A DNA stretch of 64,000 bases, taken from NCBI RefSeq assembly GCF_001320245.1, contig NZ_BCBA01000027.1:124001-188000 (forward strand). The letters are read 5' to 3'. The translations under genes were made by a program, and so were the position numbers. The notes under the pieces were generated by a model. The model was given only the letters and a program-made list of their open reading frames with translations, was not told the DNA's origin and searched no databases. Source of the DNA: Pseudomonas sp. NBRC 111124. Its GTDB lineage: Bacteria > Pseudomonadota > Gammaproteobacteria > Pseudomonadales > Pseudomonadaceae. This document shows, in pieces, positions 7,911-17,377 of this stretch; position 1 is the stretch's first letter; each line of letters starts with the position of its first letter.

Positions 7911-8954
7911 TCAAGCGCCCTCCTCAGGGGTAACCCCCAAGGCGTAAAACTCGTGCAACTTGGCCTGCAATAGTGCCTTGTCTGGCAAGCGTGTCTGGTA
8001 TTCCGCGATCAAAGCAGGAGACAAGCTGCGGTTGAGCGCGTATTCGACCACTTCATCGTCCTTGCTGGCACACAGCAATACACCGATGGCCGGATTTTCA
8101 TGAGGCTTGCGCTCATTGCGATCCAGAGCTTCCAGATAGAAATCGAGCTTGCCCAGGTATTCCGGCTCAAAGCGACCGACCTTGAGCTCGATCGCCACCA
8201 GACAATTGAGACCACGGTGGAAGAACAGCAAGTCCAGAGCGAAGTCGCGGCCGCCTATCTGTAATGGGTATTGGGAGCCTACGAAGCAGAAGTCTCTGCC
8301 CAACTCGATGAGAAATTCTTTGAGCCGATCCATCAATGCGCAATGCAGATCAGCTTCGGCATGACCTCCAGGCAGGCCAAGGAACTCGACTACGTAGGCA
8401 TCTCGGAAAATATCCATGGCAGCAGGATAATTCTGTCTCAGCGCTGCTGAGAATTTTGCCGGGCTGGCGATGCTGCGTTCATACAACGCTGCCTTCAACT
8501 GTCGTTCAAGCTCACGCCTCGACCAACGCTCCTGAACGGCCATGCGCACATAAAACTCGCACTCATCGCGCTGCTTGCACTGCCCCATGATGATGAGGTT
8601 ATGACTCCAGGATAATTGTCGCACCAGTGGTGCGACTTTCTCGTCCCCCTGATATGACTCGTAGAACTGACGCATCCGGAACAGATTCGCGCGGGTGAAA
8701 CCGCGCAGCCCCGGCTGCGTCTGGGCGAGATGTGCTGCCAGTTGGCTGACCACCGAATCGCCCCACTCCGCCTGCTCCAGCTTGCGACTGATGTAGGCTC
8801 CCACCTGCCAGTACAACTCAATCAGCTGGGTATTGACCGCCTGCACCGCCCGTTGCCGGGCCCCGTGTATCAACGCCAGCACCTCCTCGAAACGGTCATC
8901 CCTTAACGACGGAGAGGCCGCTGGCGCTTTCGGGTTATGTTGTCTCGCGCTCAT
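7911..8954 (-). CDS. YhcG/DUF1016 family protein with PDDEXK nuclease domain
   Basis: A 347-residue protein. The N-terminal half (about 20-175) is the DUF1016 N-terminal domain, with RGFTRANLFRMRQFYESY and LVRQLSWSHNLIIM. The C-terminal half is the PDDEXK-like nuclease fold with FALDLLFFHR followed by VAIELKVG, giving the D and ExK active-site residues. Relatives (E. coli YhcG/RpnC type) are proposed DNA endonucleases, sometimes mobile or linked to restriction loci, but here it is solitary. GGGAG precedes the ATG. It converges with the LysR gene, 7 bases apart. Confidence 0.85.
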   Translation of the reverse strand: MSARQHNPKAPAASPSLRDDRFEEVLALIHGARQRAVQAVNTQLIELYWQVGAYISRKLEQAEWGDSVVSQLAAHLAQTQPGLRGFTRANLFRMRQFYESYQGDEKVAPLVRQLSWSHNLIIMGQCKQRDECEFYVRMAVQERWSRRELERQLKAALYERSIASPAKFSAALRQNYPAAMDIFRDAYVVEFLGLPGGHAEADLHCALMDRLKEFLIELGRDFCFVGSQYPLQIGGRDFALDLLFFHRGLNCLVAIELKVGRFEPEYLGKLDFYLEALDRNERKPHENPAIGVLLCASKDDEVVEYALNRSLSPALIAEYQTRLPDKALLQAKLHEFYALGVTPEEGA

Positions 8955-9039
8955 GCTTCGACTCCCTGTATGAACTGCGCTAGAAGTCTACCCCCACCAA
9001 GCCAGCCTCCAGTTGCCAGCAGCACCGATCAAGTGTTTC

Positions 9040-9072
9040 AAAAAGCAAAGGGCACCCATCCACTGGGTGCCC
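9040..9072 (-). terminator. Rho-independent terminator after the gabP-like gene
   Basis: Read on the minus strand, GGGCACCCA (arms 9050-9058 and 9064-9072, five-base loop) is followed by TTTGCTTTTTG. It lies 27 bases beyond the permease stop codon and is a textbook intrinsic terminator. Confidence 0.8.
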
Positions 9073-9098
9073 TCGCCCTTGTTGCCAGGTGAACTCAA

Positions 9099-10490
9099 TC
9101 ACCCCATCGACCGCGCCCCCACCGTTTGCGCATGGCCCCGCGAGGTCACGATCCCCAGGAAGGAAATCACGATCGCCAGGCCCAAGGTCGAACTCACTTC
9201 CGCCCGATGCTCCGGCGTGTACATCATCACCGCCAGCGCAGCGGCGATGAAGATGATCACCGCCCAGGTCAGGTACGGGAACAGCCACATGCGGAATTTA
9301 AGCGCCGTGTTCTCGCGCTCCAGGCGGCGGCGCATGCGCAGCTGGGAGATGGCGATGACCATGTACACCAGCAGCGCGATGGCGCCGGAGCTTGCCAGCA
9401 GGAACTCGAACACACCCTTGGGTGCGAAGTAGTTGAGGACGGCGATTGCCGCGCCGATCAGGGTGCTGCCGAATACCGCTGCACGTGGCACGCCGACCTT
9501 GGAGGTCTTGTTGAGGAACGCCGGGGCGTCGCCGCGTTTGGCCAGCGAGTACATCATCCGCGAAGCGATGTAAATCGAGGAGTTCATGCAGCTGGTCACG
9601 GCCACCAGCACCACCAGGTCGACCATAAAGGCGGCGTTGGGGATGTTCATGATTTCCAGCGCGCGCTGGTACGAGCCCACCACGGCCAGCTGCGGGTCGT
9701 TCCACGGCACCACCGAGATGATCACGAAGATCGACAGGATGTAGAAGGTGCTGATGCGCCAGATCACCGAGCGGGTGGCCTTGGCGATGTTGCGCGACGG
9801 GTCGCTGGATTCGGAGGCGGCGATGGTTACGGCTTCGGTGCCGATAAAGCTGAACATCACGGTGATGAACGCACCGATGACGGCAGACCAGCCCTTGGGC
9901 GCAAAGCCGCCGTGCTCGGCGATCAACCCGCTCAAACCACTGACCTCCCGGTTCGGCAGCCAGCCCATCAGCGCGGCGAAGCCCAGGCCGATGAAGCCGA
10001 GAATAGCGGTGACCTTGAGGATGGCGAACCAGAACTCGAACTCGCCGTACTTGGCCACGCTGAACAGGTTGGTGCCTGCCAGCAACAGCACTGAAGCGAG
10101 GGCGAAGATCCAGCTGGGGATATCGGGGAACCAGGCGTTGAGTACATGCCCTGCCGCCAAGGCTTCGATCGGGATCACCAGCACCCAGAACCACCAGTAT
10201 AACCAGCCGATGGTATAGCCGGCCCAGCGGCCAATGGCCTGGTCAGCGTAGGTGGAGAACGATCCAGTGTCCGGGTGTGCCACGGCCATTTCGCCGAGCA
10301 TGCGCATGACCAGTACCACCAGGGTCCCGGCCACGAAGTACGAAAGGATGGTGGCGGGTCCGGCTGCCGCAATGGCGTGCCCGGAGCCGACAAAAAGACC
10401 GGCACCGATGATGCCCGCAATGGACAACATCGTTACATGACGTGGCTTGAAACCTTGAGCAAGGTTGCCATCAGATCCCACGGTGTTCAT
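9099..10490 (-). CDS. gabP: Amino acid permease, GABA permease type (APC family)
   Basis: A 463-residue transporter with about 12 hydrophobic helices. It begins with the APC signature RHVTMLSIAGIIGAGLFVGSG and has GTEAVTIAASES in the middle, both typical of GabP and related amino acid-proton symporters. Resemblance to GabP is strong over the full length, but related permeases for other amino acids cannot be excluded. No gabT or gabD lies nearby. It ends in a strong terminator. Confidence 0.78.
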   Translation of the reverse strand: MNTVGSDGNLAQGFKPRHVTMLSIAGIIGAGLFVGSGHAIAAAGPATILSYFVAGTLVVLVMRMLGEMAVAHPDTGSFSTYADQAIGRWAGYTIGWLYWWFWVLVIPIEALAAGHVLNAWFPDIPSWIFALASVLLLAGTNLFSVAKYGEFEFWFAILKVTAILGFIGLGFAALMGWLPNREVSGLSGLIAEHGGFAPKGWSAVIGAFITVMFSFIGTEAVTIAASESSDPSRNIAKATRSVIWRISTFYILSIFVIISVVPWNDPQLAVVGSYQRALEIMNIPNAAFMVDLVVLVAVTSCMNSSIYIASRMMYSLAKRGDAPAFLNKTSKVGVPRAAVFGSTLIGAAIAVLNYFAPKGVFEFLLASSGAIALLVYMVIAISQLRMRRRLERENTALKFRMWLFPYLTWAVIIFIAAALAVMMYTPEHRAEVSSTLGLAIVISFLGIVTSRGHAQTVGARSMG

Positions 10491-10855
10491 TGATATTGTT
10501 CTCTTTTTGCTGACACAAGGAAGGACGGGCAGGCGTAGGCGAAAATATCTCCTTTGAAATCAATAAGTCGACATGTTGCTGGTGCGCTGTTGTTGATCTT
10601 TGGCACACGTCACAGAGCAAGATGCCGGTGTGGTTCGGGCTTCATTTAAGCCTTGCAAGGCTGCGGGAAATTACACGAGAACGCCTCGGAACTGTTCGAT
10701 CACGACAGCGCATTTCCAGAAACGCCAGATGTCGCGAATGGCATGCCCAATCACGCCAGCGGGCCGTCTGACGCTTTCGTTTTCCATTTGGGTGTGTTTC
10801 GGCCGGGCACAAAAAAGCCCCGGTCTCCCGGGGCCTCTGTTGCTCAGGCGTCTGC
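10491..10855. other. Intergenic region between gabP-like and gudP-like genes
   Basis: These 365 bases hold the gabP upstream region and the gudP 3' flank. Visible elements are a perfect 14-base palindrome AGCCTTGCAAGGCT (10649-10662) and the gudP terminator (10811-10836). No open frame in it has a ribosome site or family resemblance. No convincing sigma-54 promoter was found. Confidence 0.5.
10811..10836 (-). terminator. Rho-independent terminator after the gudP-like gene
   Basis: On the minus strand the stem AGGCCCCGG/CCGGGGCT with a GAGA loop is followed by six T. It sits about 20 bases past the stop of the permease gene. Confidence 0.85.
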
Positions 10856-12199
10856 CTACGCCTGCCCAGTACGCTCGAAGCGCCTGGCCAGCAACAGGTA
10901 AGCGAAGATCCCCAGCACGCCATGGGCGGCCACGAACCAGAGTGCGTTGTGGAACGAGCCAGTGCTGGCGACCACGTAACCGATCACCAGCGGGGTGACG
11001 ATGCCGGCGATGTTGCCGATACCGTTGAATACGCCACCGCACAGGCCGACCATTTTCTTTGGCGCCACATCCGACAGCACCGCCCAGCCCACCGCTGCCA
11101 GGCCCTTGCCGAAGAAGGCCAGCGTCATCAGGGCAATCACCGCCGCGTTGCTGTCCACATAGTTGGCGAGCACCAGGATGGTGGACAGCGCCATACCGAT
11201 CACGAACGGGGTCTTGCGCGCCTTGGACGGGTGCACGCCGCGGCGGATCAGGCAGTCCGAAACGAAGCCGCCGAGAATGCCGCCGGTGAAGCCGCAGATG
11301 GCTGGCAGCGCGGCGACCCAGCCGGCTTCCATGATGGTCATGCCACGGCCCTTGATCAGGTAGATCGGGAACCAGGTGATGAAGAAGTAGGTGAGCGCGG
11401 TGATGCAATACTGCCCCAGGTACACCGCCCACAGGTTGCGACTGGTGAACAGCTGCATGACTTCGGTACGGTTCGGTTTGCTCTTGGCCGTCTTGCGTTC
11501 CTTTTCCAGGTCGACCAGGGCGCCGCCTTCACGCATGTAGTCCAGCTCTTCGCGGCTCAGCCCCGGCGCGCTGTGCGGCTCGTGATAAAGGCGGAACCAC
11601 ACCACGCTCAGCACCAGCCCCAGTATGCCCATCCAGATGAACACCTGCTCCCAGCTCAGACTGTGGGTCATCCATGCCATCAGCGGGGCGAACACCACCA
11701 CCGCCATATACTGCGCCGAGTTGAACAAAGCAGAGGCCGTGCCGCGCTCGCGGGTGGGGAACCAGCAACTGACGATGCGCGAGTTGGCCGGGAACGCCGG
11801 CGACTCCACCAGGCCGAGCATGAAGCGCATTGAAAACAGCGCCACAGCGGCCGAGACCCCGGCCAGGCCCAGCCAGCCGACGGTGCCTTGCAGCAGGGTG
11901 AACAGTGACCAGAGGATCAGGCTGACACCGTACACCCGGCGCGCACCGAAGCGGTCGAGCAGCCAGCCGCCGGGGACCTGGCCCAGGGCGTAGGCCCAAG
12001 CGAAGGCCGAGAAGATCATGCCCAGCATCACCGGGTCCAGGCCCAGGTCGTTGAGTACCTCGGTGCCGGTGATCGACAAGGTGGCGCGGTCGGCGTAGTT
12101 GATGACGGTGATGACGAAGATCAGCGCCAGGACCAGGAAACGATGGCGACCGATCCCGGCCACGGCCTGCGGTGCGGCGACGGCGGATTTGCTGTTCAT
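10856..12199 (-). CDS. gudP: MFS sugar-diacid permease, GudP/GarP type
   Basis: A 447-residue, roughly 12-helix transporter of the anion:cation symporter family. The stretch NYADRATLSITGTEVLNDLGLDP and the later WFPTRERGTAS and LTYFFITWFPIYL segments closely follow E. coli GudP, the D-glucarate permease. AGAGGG lies five bases before the ATG. It is followed downstream by its own terminator and preceded by a REP pair and a 2-hydroxyacid dehydrogenase gene; gudD lies 2 kb upstream. Together they suggest uptake of glucarate or galactarate; the exact diacid is inferred. Confidence 0.82.
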   Translation of the reverse strand: MNSKSAVAAPQAVAGIGRHRFLVLALIFVITVINYADRATLSITGTEVLNDLGLDPVMLGMIFSAFAWAYALGQVPGGWLLDRFGARRVYGVSLILWSLFTLLQGTVGWLGLAGVSAAVALFSMRFMLGLVESPAFPANSRIVSCWFPTRERGTASALFNSAQYMAVVVFAPLMAWMTHSLSWEQVFIWMGILGLVLSVVWFRLYHEPHSAPGLSREELDYMREGGALVDLEKERKTAKSKPNRTEVMQLFTSRNLWAVYLGQYCITALTYFFITWFPIYLIKGRGMTIMEAGWVAALPAICGFTGGILGGFVSDCLIRRGVHPSKARKTPFVIGMALSTILVLANYVDSNAAVIALMTLAFFGKGLAAVGWAVLSDVAPKKMVGLCGGVFNGIGNIAGIVTPLVIGYVVASTGSFHNALWFVAAHGVLGIFAYLLLARRFERTGQA

Positions 12200-12281
12200 G
12201 TGGACCCTCTTGCTTCTCGGTGGAAGCGATTGTTCTTGTGCAGAGAAGGTGTGGCCCTTTGAGGCCTTGTGTTGCCTTTGC

Positions 12282-12360
12282 CGGCCCTTTCGCGGGGCAA
12301 GCCCGCTCCTACAGGGGAAACGCGATCCTTGTAGGAGCGGGCTCGCCCCGCGAAGAGGCC
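12282..12360. repeat. Paired REP element, copy 1
   Basis: Two inverted copies of a P. putida-type REP: arms CGCGGGGCAAGCCCGCTCCTACA (12291-12313) and its near-complement (12330-12352), with short outer extensions. It fills the gap between the permease gene and the stop of the dehydrogenase gene. Confidence 0.85.
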
Positions 12361-13311
12361 CTAAAGGTCGATGACCCGATTCGGCGGCAGATCGCCCCGA
12401 AAACAGGCCTCAAGGTTCTGCAGAACCATGCGCCCCATCTCCAACCGGGTCTGCAGCGTGGCGCTGCCGCGATGCGGCTGCAGGCTGACCTGGTTCAGGT
12501 CACGCAAGGCCGGCGGCACATGCGGCTCATCGACGAACACATCCAGCCCGGCCCCGGCAATGCGCTGTTCACGCAACGCCTCGACCAGCGCGTCCTCATC
12601 AACCAGCTTGCCCCGCGCCACATTAACCAGGTACCCCTCCGGCCCCAGTGCATCGAGCACCTCGGCTGTCACCAGCACCTGGCCGCCATCGGCCGAAGCC
12701 GCTACCACCAGCACATCCACCGAGCGCGCCAGCTCGACCAGGTTGGCCTCGTAGCGATAACCGCTTTCTGGCTGCTCACGCCGCCCGTTGTAGGCAATGC
12801 GCATGTCGAATGCAGCGGCGCGTCGGGCGATGGCCTTGCCGACCTCCCCCAACCCGACAATGCCCAGTTCGATGCCGCTGACCTTGCGCGCCAACGGCAG
12901 GTTGACCGTGCCCCACAACCCGTCGCGCACCAGCCGCTCACCCTCGCCCAGGCGGCGCAGGGTGCTGATGATCAGGCCCATGGCCAGGTCGGCCACATCG
13001 GCGGTCAGCACACCCGGCGTGGTGGTGACGTGGATGTCGCGGCTGGCCGCGTGGCGCAGGTCCACGGCGTCAGTGCCGATACCGCTGATGGCGATGATCT
13101 CCAGGGCCGGCAGCTGGTCCATTAGCGCATTCGACAGGCCCTTGGCGCCGCCCGTTACCACCGCTCGAATGCGTGGGCCCACTTCGGCGAGCAGCTGTTG
13201 CGGGTGGTCATGCTGATACAGGCGATGCACCTGAAAGGCACTGACCAGCTGGGCATCGATGGCCTCTGGCATGGGCTGGGTCAGCAGCAGGTCGATGGGA
13301 GTGTTGTTCAT
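12361..13311 (-). CDS. D-isomer specific 2-hydroxyacid dehydrogenase
   Basis: A 316-residue NAD(P)-dependent dehydrogenase. The nucleotide fold has GIVGLGEVGKAIARR (GxGxxG). Catalytic residues are visible as the R in NVARGKLVDE, the E in DVFVDEPHVP and the H in QPHRGSAT. Relatives reduce glyoxylate, hydroxypyruvate or 2-ketogluconate; which applies here is open. MNNTPIDL is preferred as the start, but in-frame ATGs 3 and 9 codons upstream exist and none has a strong ribosome site. It diverges from the LysR gene at 13411 and sits inside the sugar-diacid locus, so a role in that metabolism is plausible but unproven. Confidence 0.82.
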   Translation of the reverse strand: MNNTPIDLLLTQPMPEAIDAQLVSAFQVHRLYQHDHPQQLLAEVGPRIRAVVTGGAKGLSNALMDQLPALEIIAISGIGTDAVDLRHAASRDIHVTTTPGVLTADVADLAMGLIISTLRRLGEGERLVRDGLWGTVNLPLARKVSGIELGIVGLGEVGKAIARRAAAFDMRIAYNGRREQPESGYRYEANLVELARSVDVLVVAASADGGQVLVTAEVLDALGPEGYLVNVARGKLVDEDALVEALREQRIAGAGLDVFVDEPHVPPALRDLNQVSLQPHRGSATLQTRLEMGRMVLQNLEACFRGDLPPNRVIDL

Positions 13312-13410
13312 CGTGGGCATCCGGCAGGTCGAGGACATGACTCGATGCTAGGCCCGCATTTGATACAGGTCTAATATAGATACTGGATCGAATAATTCAG
13401 GAATTGAATC
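13312..13410. promoter_or_regulatory. Divergent promoter region of the dehydrogenase and LysR genes
   Basis: The gap is AT-rich against its surroundings (13360-13405), as expected for a LysR-controlled divergent promoter. I could not fix a T-N11-A operator or a clean -35/-10 pair. Confidence 0.35.
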
Positions 13411-14298
13411 ATGGAGCTGCACCAGCTGCGCTGCTTCGTCGCCGTCGCCGAAGAGTTGCATTTCGGCCGCGCCGCCACCCGCCTGCACATGACACAGCCG
13501 CCGCTGAGCCGGCAGATCCAGTTGCTGGAACACGCCCTCGGGGTGCTGTTGCTGGAGCGCAACAACCGCCAGGCGCGCCTGACCCTGGCCGGGCAAAGTT
13601 TTCTCGAAGATGCCCGGCGTATCCTGCAAGTCGCCGAATCGGCCAGCCAGTCGGCGCGGCGGATCGCCCATGGCGAAGCCGGCCGCCTGACCCTGGGCTT
13701 CACCGCTGTCGGCGCCTACAGCATGATCCCGCGCTTGCTGGTGCACGCCGGGCAGACCTTGCCCGACATCGAGCTGATACTCAGTGAGCGCGTGTCGTCC
13801 ACCCAGGTGCATGACCTGGAATCCGGCCTGATCGATGTCGGCCTGGTGCGCCAAGTGCTGCCCAGCGCGCGCGTGGAGTACCTACCGATCCACCGTGAAC
13901 CCTTCGTTGCCGCCCTGCCCGCCGGCCACGCGCTGGCGACACGCGAGCGGCTCAGGCCGAGCGATTTCGATGGCCAGCCGTTCGTGATGTACAGCGCCAA
14001 CGAAGGGCGCTATTTCCATGACCGCATCGCCAACCTGTTTGCCCGGCATGAGGTGCAGCCGCGGTATCTGCATCAGCTGGGGCAGACACATTCGATCCTG
14101 GGCTTGGTCAATGTCGGGCTGGGCTGTGCGGTGGTGCCGGCTTCGGCGCAGGCCTTGCGCCTGGAGCAGGTGGTGTTCAAGCCGATGGTGGGGATGGAAC
14201 AGCAGGCGGAGATCTTTCTGGCGTTTTGCAGGGATAACCCGAACCCCGTGCTAGGGGGCTTTGTCGAGATGGCGCGGGCATTCTTTGAAGCAGGATGA
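13411..14298 (+). CDS. LysR-family transcriptional regulator
   Basis: A 295-residue regulator beginning MELHQLRCFVAVAEELHFGRAATRLHMTQPPLSRQ, the LysR DNA-binding domain (about 1-60), with a C-terminal effector domain. The effector half resembles the BenM/CatM branch. It is divergent from the 2-hydroxyacid dehydrogenase gene and is the likely activator of that gene. It ends 93 bases before gudD, with a REP pair between. Confidence 0.9.
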   Translation: MELHQLRCFVAVAEELHFGRAATRLHMTQPPLSRQIQLLEHALGVLLLERNNRQARLTLAGQSFLEDARRILQVAESASQSARRIAHGEAGRLTLGFTAVGAYSMIPRLLVHAGQTLPDIELILSERVSSTQVHDLESGLIDVGLVRQVLPSARVEYLPIHREPFVAALPAGHALATRERLRPSDFDGQPFVMYSANEGRYFHDRIANLFARHEVQPRYLHQLGQTHSILGLVNVGLGCAVVPASAQALRLEQVVFKPMVGMEQQAEIFLAFCRDNPNPVLGGFVEMARAFFEAG

Positions 14299-14306
14299 AT
14301 GGCGGT

Positions 14307-14383
14307 GGCTTCTTCGCGGGCGCGCCCGCTCCCACAGGTACTGCACTAGAGCCCGTGGGAGCGGGCGTGCCCGCGAAGAGGCC
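14307..14383. repeat. Paired REP element, copy 2
   Basis: Inverted arms around CTTCGCGGGCGCGCCCGCTCC (from 14311) and its complement (about 14355-14382). It lies between the convergent 3' ends of the LysR gene and gudD. This copy has CCCACA instead of CCTACA at the inner end. Confidence 0.85.
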
Positions 14384-14390
14384 CTATGCC

Positions 14391-15746
14391 TTAACGCACC
14401 AGGCAAGGCCGCTTGTTGTCGAAGCTCCAGCCCGGGATCAGGTACTGCATGGCGACGCTGTCATCCCGCGCCCCCAGCCCCATGTTGCGGTAGCACTCAT
14501 GGGCCTTGGCCAGTTGGTCTTCATCCAGCTCCACCCCCAGCCCCGGACGCGCCGGCACCCGCACATGGCCGTCGACGATACGCAGCGGCTCACGGGTCAG
14601 GCGCTGGCCGTCCTGCCAGATCCAGTGGGTGTCGATGGCCGTGATCTCCCCCGGCGCGGCCGCCGCCACCTGGGTGAACATCGCCAGCGAAATGTCGAAG
14701 TGGTTGTTCGAGTGCGAGCCCCAGGTCAGGCCCCAGTCGTTGCACATCTGTGCCACCCGCACCGAGCCCTGCAAGGTCCAGAAGTGCGGGTCGGCCAGGG
14801 GAATGTCCACCGACTGCAGCTGGATCGCATGGCCCATCTGCCGCCAGTCGGTGGCGATCATGTTGGTGGCCGTCGGCAAGCCGGTGGCACGGCGGAACTC
14901 GGCCATCACTTCGCGGCCCGAATAGCCGTTCTCGGCACCGCACGGGTCTTCGGCGTAGGCCAGCACATCGTGCTTGTCGCGGCACAGGGCGATCGCTTCT
15001 TTCAGCGACCAGGCGCCGTTCGGGTCGAGGGTGATGCGCGCGTCGGGGAAGCGTTCGGCCAGGGCCGTCACTGCTTCCATTTCCTCCTCGCCACGCAACA
15101 CGCCGCCCTTGAGCTTGAAGTCGCTGAAGCCATAGCGCTGCTTGGCGGCCTCGGCCAGGCGCACCACCGCTTCAGGGGTCAGGGCCTTTTCGTGGCGCAG
15201 GCGGAACCAGTCGTCATCGGCATCGGCTTCGTTGCGGTAGGCCAGGTCGGTCTGCTGGCGGTCGCCGATGTAGAACAGGTAGCCAAGCATCTTCACCGCC
15301 TCGCGCTGCTGGCCTTCACCGAGCAGTCCCGCCATCGGCACGTTGAGGTGCTGGCCGAGCAGGTCGAGCAGCGCCGCCTCGATGGCTGTCACCGCGTGCA
15401 CGGTGATGCGCAGGTCGAAGGTTTGCAGACCGCGGCCGGCGGAATCGCGGTTGGCGAAGGTCTGGCGCATGGCATTGAGCACGCGCTGGTAGTGGCCGAT
15501 CGGCTGGCCGACCACCAGGCTGCGGGCGTCTTCCAGGGTCTGGCGGATCTTCTCGCCACCGGGCACTTCGCCAAGGCCGGTGTTGCCGGCGCTGTCGCGC
15601 AGCACCACGACGTTGCGGGTGAAGTACGGGCCATGGGCGCCACTGAGGTTGAGCAGCATGCTGTCGTGGCCGGCGACGGGAATCACGCGCAGCTCGGTGA
15701 TGACCGGGGTGCTGGTGTGAACGGCGGGGTTGGTCTGCATGTTCAT
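14391..15746 (-). CDS. gudD: D-glucarate dehydratase
   Basis: A 451-residue enolase-superfamily enzyme that converts D-glucarate to 5-keto-4-deoxy-D-glucarate. Visible signatures are [17 protein letters not shown] with the KxK base region, [11 protein letters not shown] and YAEDPCG for the metal ligands, TNMIATDW, and [11 protein letters not shown] with the catalytic histidine. Length is normal. It lies 19 bases after the second permease gene, clearly in one operon with it. The next enzyme of the pathway (5-keto-4-deoxyglucarate dehydratase) is not in this window. Confidence 0.92.
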   Translation of the reverse strand: MNMQTNPAVHTSTPVITELRVIPVAGHDSMLLNLSGAHGPYFTRNVVVLRDSAGNTGLGEVPGGEKIRQTLEDARSLVVGQPIGHYQRVLNAMRQTFANRDSAGRGLQTFDLRITVHAVTAIEAALLDLLGQHLNVPMAGLLGEGQQREAVKMLGYLFYIGDRQQTDLAYRNEADADDDWFRLRHEKALTPEAVVRLAEAAKQRYGFSDFKLKGGVLRGEEEMEAVTALAERFPDARITLDPNGAWSLKEAIALCRDKHDVLAYAEDPCGAENGYSGREVMAEFRRATGLPTATNMIATDWRQMGHAIQLQSVDIPLADPHFWTLQGSVRVAQMCNDWGLTWGSHSNNHFDISLAMFTQVAAAAPGEITAIDTHWIWQDGQRLTREPLRIVDGHVRVPARPGLGVELDEDQLAKAHECYRNMGLGARDDSVAMQYLIPGWSFDNKRPCLVR

Positions 15747-15765
15747 GGTTGTTGTCTCGCAGTCA

Positions 15766-17118
15766 TCAGTGGGTCTGGCCCAAGGCCGAAGGCGCCTTGA
15801 GGTCGTCAGAGGGAGCGCCCTTGGGGCGAATGCGCACGAAGAAGATGGCGATGGCCGCCAGCACCGAGGTCACGGCCAGGCCATACAGCCCGCCCTGGAT
15901 CGACCCGGTCTGCTGTTCGAGCAGGCCGAACGTGGTGGGGGCGACGAAGCCGCCGAGGTTGCCCACCGAGTTGATCAAGGCGATCACGGCCGCGGCGATA
16001 CGGGCATCCAGGTAGCCCTGCGGAATCGGCCAGAACAGCGACGAGGCCGACTTGAAGCCGATGGCGGCGAAGCACACGGCAACAAAGGCGAACACCGGGC
16101 CGCCGGTGGTCGACATGAACATGCCGATGGCGGCGACTATCAAGGCACCGGCAACCCAGGCCTGCTGGAACTTCCAGCGCGTGGAGCCAGCAGCGAAGGC
16201 ATACATGGCGATGATCGAGATCAGCCACGGGATCGAGTTGAAGAAGCCGACCTGCAGGTCGCTGAGGTCGCCCATGCGCTTGATGATGCTCGGCAGCCAG
16301 AAGGTGGCGGCGTAGATGGTCAGCTGGATGCAGAAGTAGATCAGGCAGAACAGCACGATCTGGCGGTCCTTGAGCAGGCTCCAAGCCGAAGGCTTCACCG
16401 CGCCGACGGCTTCGCGCTCACGCTGCTCGCGGTCGATGGTCGCTACCAGCGCGTCCTGTTCGGCTTGGCTCAGCCACTTGGCATCCTGCGGCTTGGAGTC
16501 GAGCCAGAAGAACACGAAGAAGCACAGGGTTACCGAAGCCATGCCTTCGATGAACAGCATCCACTGCCAGCCATGCAGCCCCAGGCCCTGGATCTGCATC
16601 AGCGCGCCGGCCAGCGGCCCGGAAATCAGCGAGGCCAGGGCCGAACCGCTGAGGAAGATGGCGATCGCCTTGCCGCGCTCGGCGGCGGGCAGCCAGCGGG
16701 TGAAGTAGTAGATGACGCCAGGGAAGAAGCCCGCTTCGGCCACGCCCAACAAAAAGCGCAGCACATAGAACTGGGTTTCGCTCTGGACAAAGGCCATGGC
16801 GGTGGCCACCAGGCCCCAGGTGAACATGATGCGGGTCAGCCACAGCCGCGCACCGACCTTTTGCAGCAGCATGTTCGAGGGCACTTCGAACAGCGCGTAG
16901 CCGATGAAGAACAGCCCGGCGCCGAAACCAAAGGCGGCGGCGCTGATGCCCAGGTCGCTTTCCAGGTGCGGGCGTACGAAGCCGATGTTGACGCGGTCGA
17001 GGTAATTGACGATGAACATGATGACGAACAGCGGCAGGACGTGGCGTTTGACCTTGGCCACGGCACTGGCCAAGGCGTCGCCTTCATTCCGGGCAGACGG
17101 AGCGAGGGTGTCGTTCAC
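15766..17118 (-). CDS. MFS sugar-acid/dicarboxylate permease upstream of gudD
   Basis: A 450-residue anion:cation symporter family protein with about 12 helices. It has [15 protein letters not shown] in helix 1 and [24 protein letters not shown] in mid-protein, typical of the tartrate/phthalate branch rather than of GudP itself. Translation most likely starts at a GTG (VNDTLAPS), where GGGAG lies eight bases upstream; the frame stays open far beyond but without a better start. Same operon as gudD, so its substrate is probably glucarate, galactarate or a related diacid. Confidence 0.85.
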   Translation of the reverse strand: MNDTLAPSARNEGDALASAVAKVKRHVLPLFVIMFIVNYLDRVNIGFVRPHLESDLGISAAAFGFGAGLFFIGYALFEVPSNMLLQKVGARLWLTRIMFTWGLVATAMAFVQSETQFYVLRFLLGVAEAGFFPGVIYYFTRWLPAAERGKAIAIFLSGSALASLISGPLAGALMQIQGLGLHGWQWMLFIEGMASVTLCFFVFFWLDSKPQDAKWLSQAEQDALVATIDREQREREAVGAVKPSAWSLLKDRQIVLFCLIYFCIQLTIYAATFWLPSIIKRMGDLSDLQVGFFNSIPWLISIIAMYAFAAGSTRWKFQQAWVAGALIVAAIGMFMSTTGGPVFAFVAVCFAAIGFKSASSLFWPIPQGYLDARIAAAVIALINSVGNLGGFVAPTTFGLLEQQTGSIQGGLYGLAVTSVLAAIAIFFVRIRPKGAPSDDLKAPSALGQTH

Positions 17119-17199
17119 GGGTGGATCTCCCACTAATTGTTTTTGTGCGGGTCGATGTTGTCTGACATGACAGTGGAACGGAGCATATGCGCAGCACGG

Positions 17200-17210
17200 T
17201 TGTACGACAA
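17200..17210. promoter_or_regulatory. Putative FadR-type operator, distal copy
   Basis: TTGTACGACAA, the reverse complement of the copy at 17345-17355. It lies about 82-92 bases upstream of the GTG start of the permease-gudD operon, a good place for a repressor or activator of that operon. Confidence 0.6.
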
Positions 17211-17342
17211 GGTGCCGAATATCGCTCAAATAGCAAAATACAAGCTGATAAATAGCGATACCGCGACGAACATGCCGAAAAAGCAATTGACCGGCCTTTA
17301 CCGTGTAGAGAAAATCCAGGCAAAAAATATTTTTATTGGTTA

Positions 17343-17357
17343 ACTTGTCGTACAAGT
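17343..17357. promoter_or_regulatory. Putative FadR-type operator, proximal copy
   Basis: ACTTGTCGTACAAGT, with six-base perfect arms and a three-base centre. It ends about 20 bases before the regulator's ATG, so binding there should give autoregulation. Confidence 0.65.
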
Positions 17358-17377
17358 AATCTTTTTGCGGGACACCC

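Larger units (their letters stand above)
17119..17377. promoter_or_regulatory. Divergent promoter region of the gudD operon and its FadR-type regulator
   Basis: A 259-base AT-rich gap with two copies, in inverted sense, of the palindrome TTGTCGTACAA. Both fit the FadR-family operator form GTM-N-KAC. The gap is much lower in GC than the genes, as expected for a regulated promoter. Confidence 0.6.

Noticed and set aside
7911..8954. The YhcG/DUF1016 gene as part of a restriction or defence island
   Set aside because: No methylase, specificity subunit, integrase or other defence gene adjoins it; it stands alone between a LysR gene and a permease.
10491..10640. Sigma-54 promoter for the gabP-like gene (TGGCAC near 10600)
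   Set aside because: The TGGCAC is on the wrong strand and has no GC element at the required spacing.
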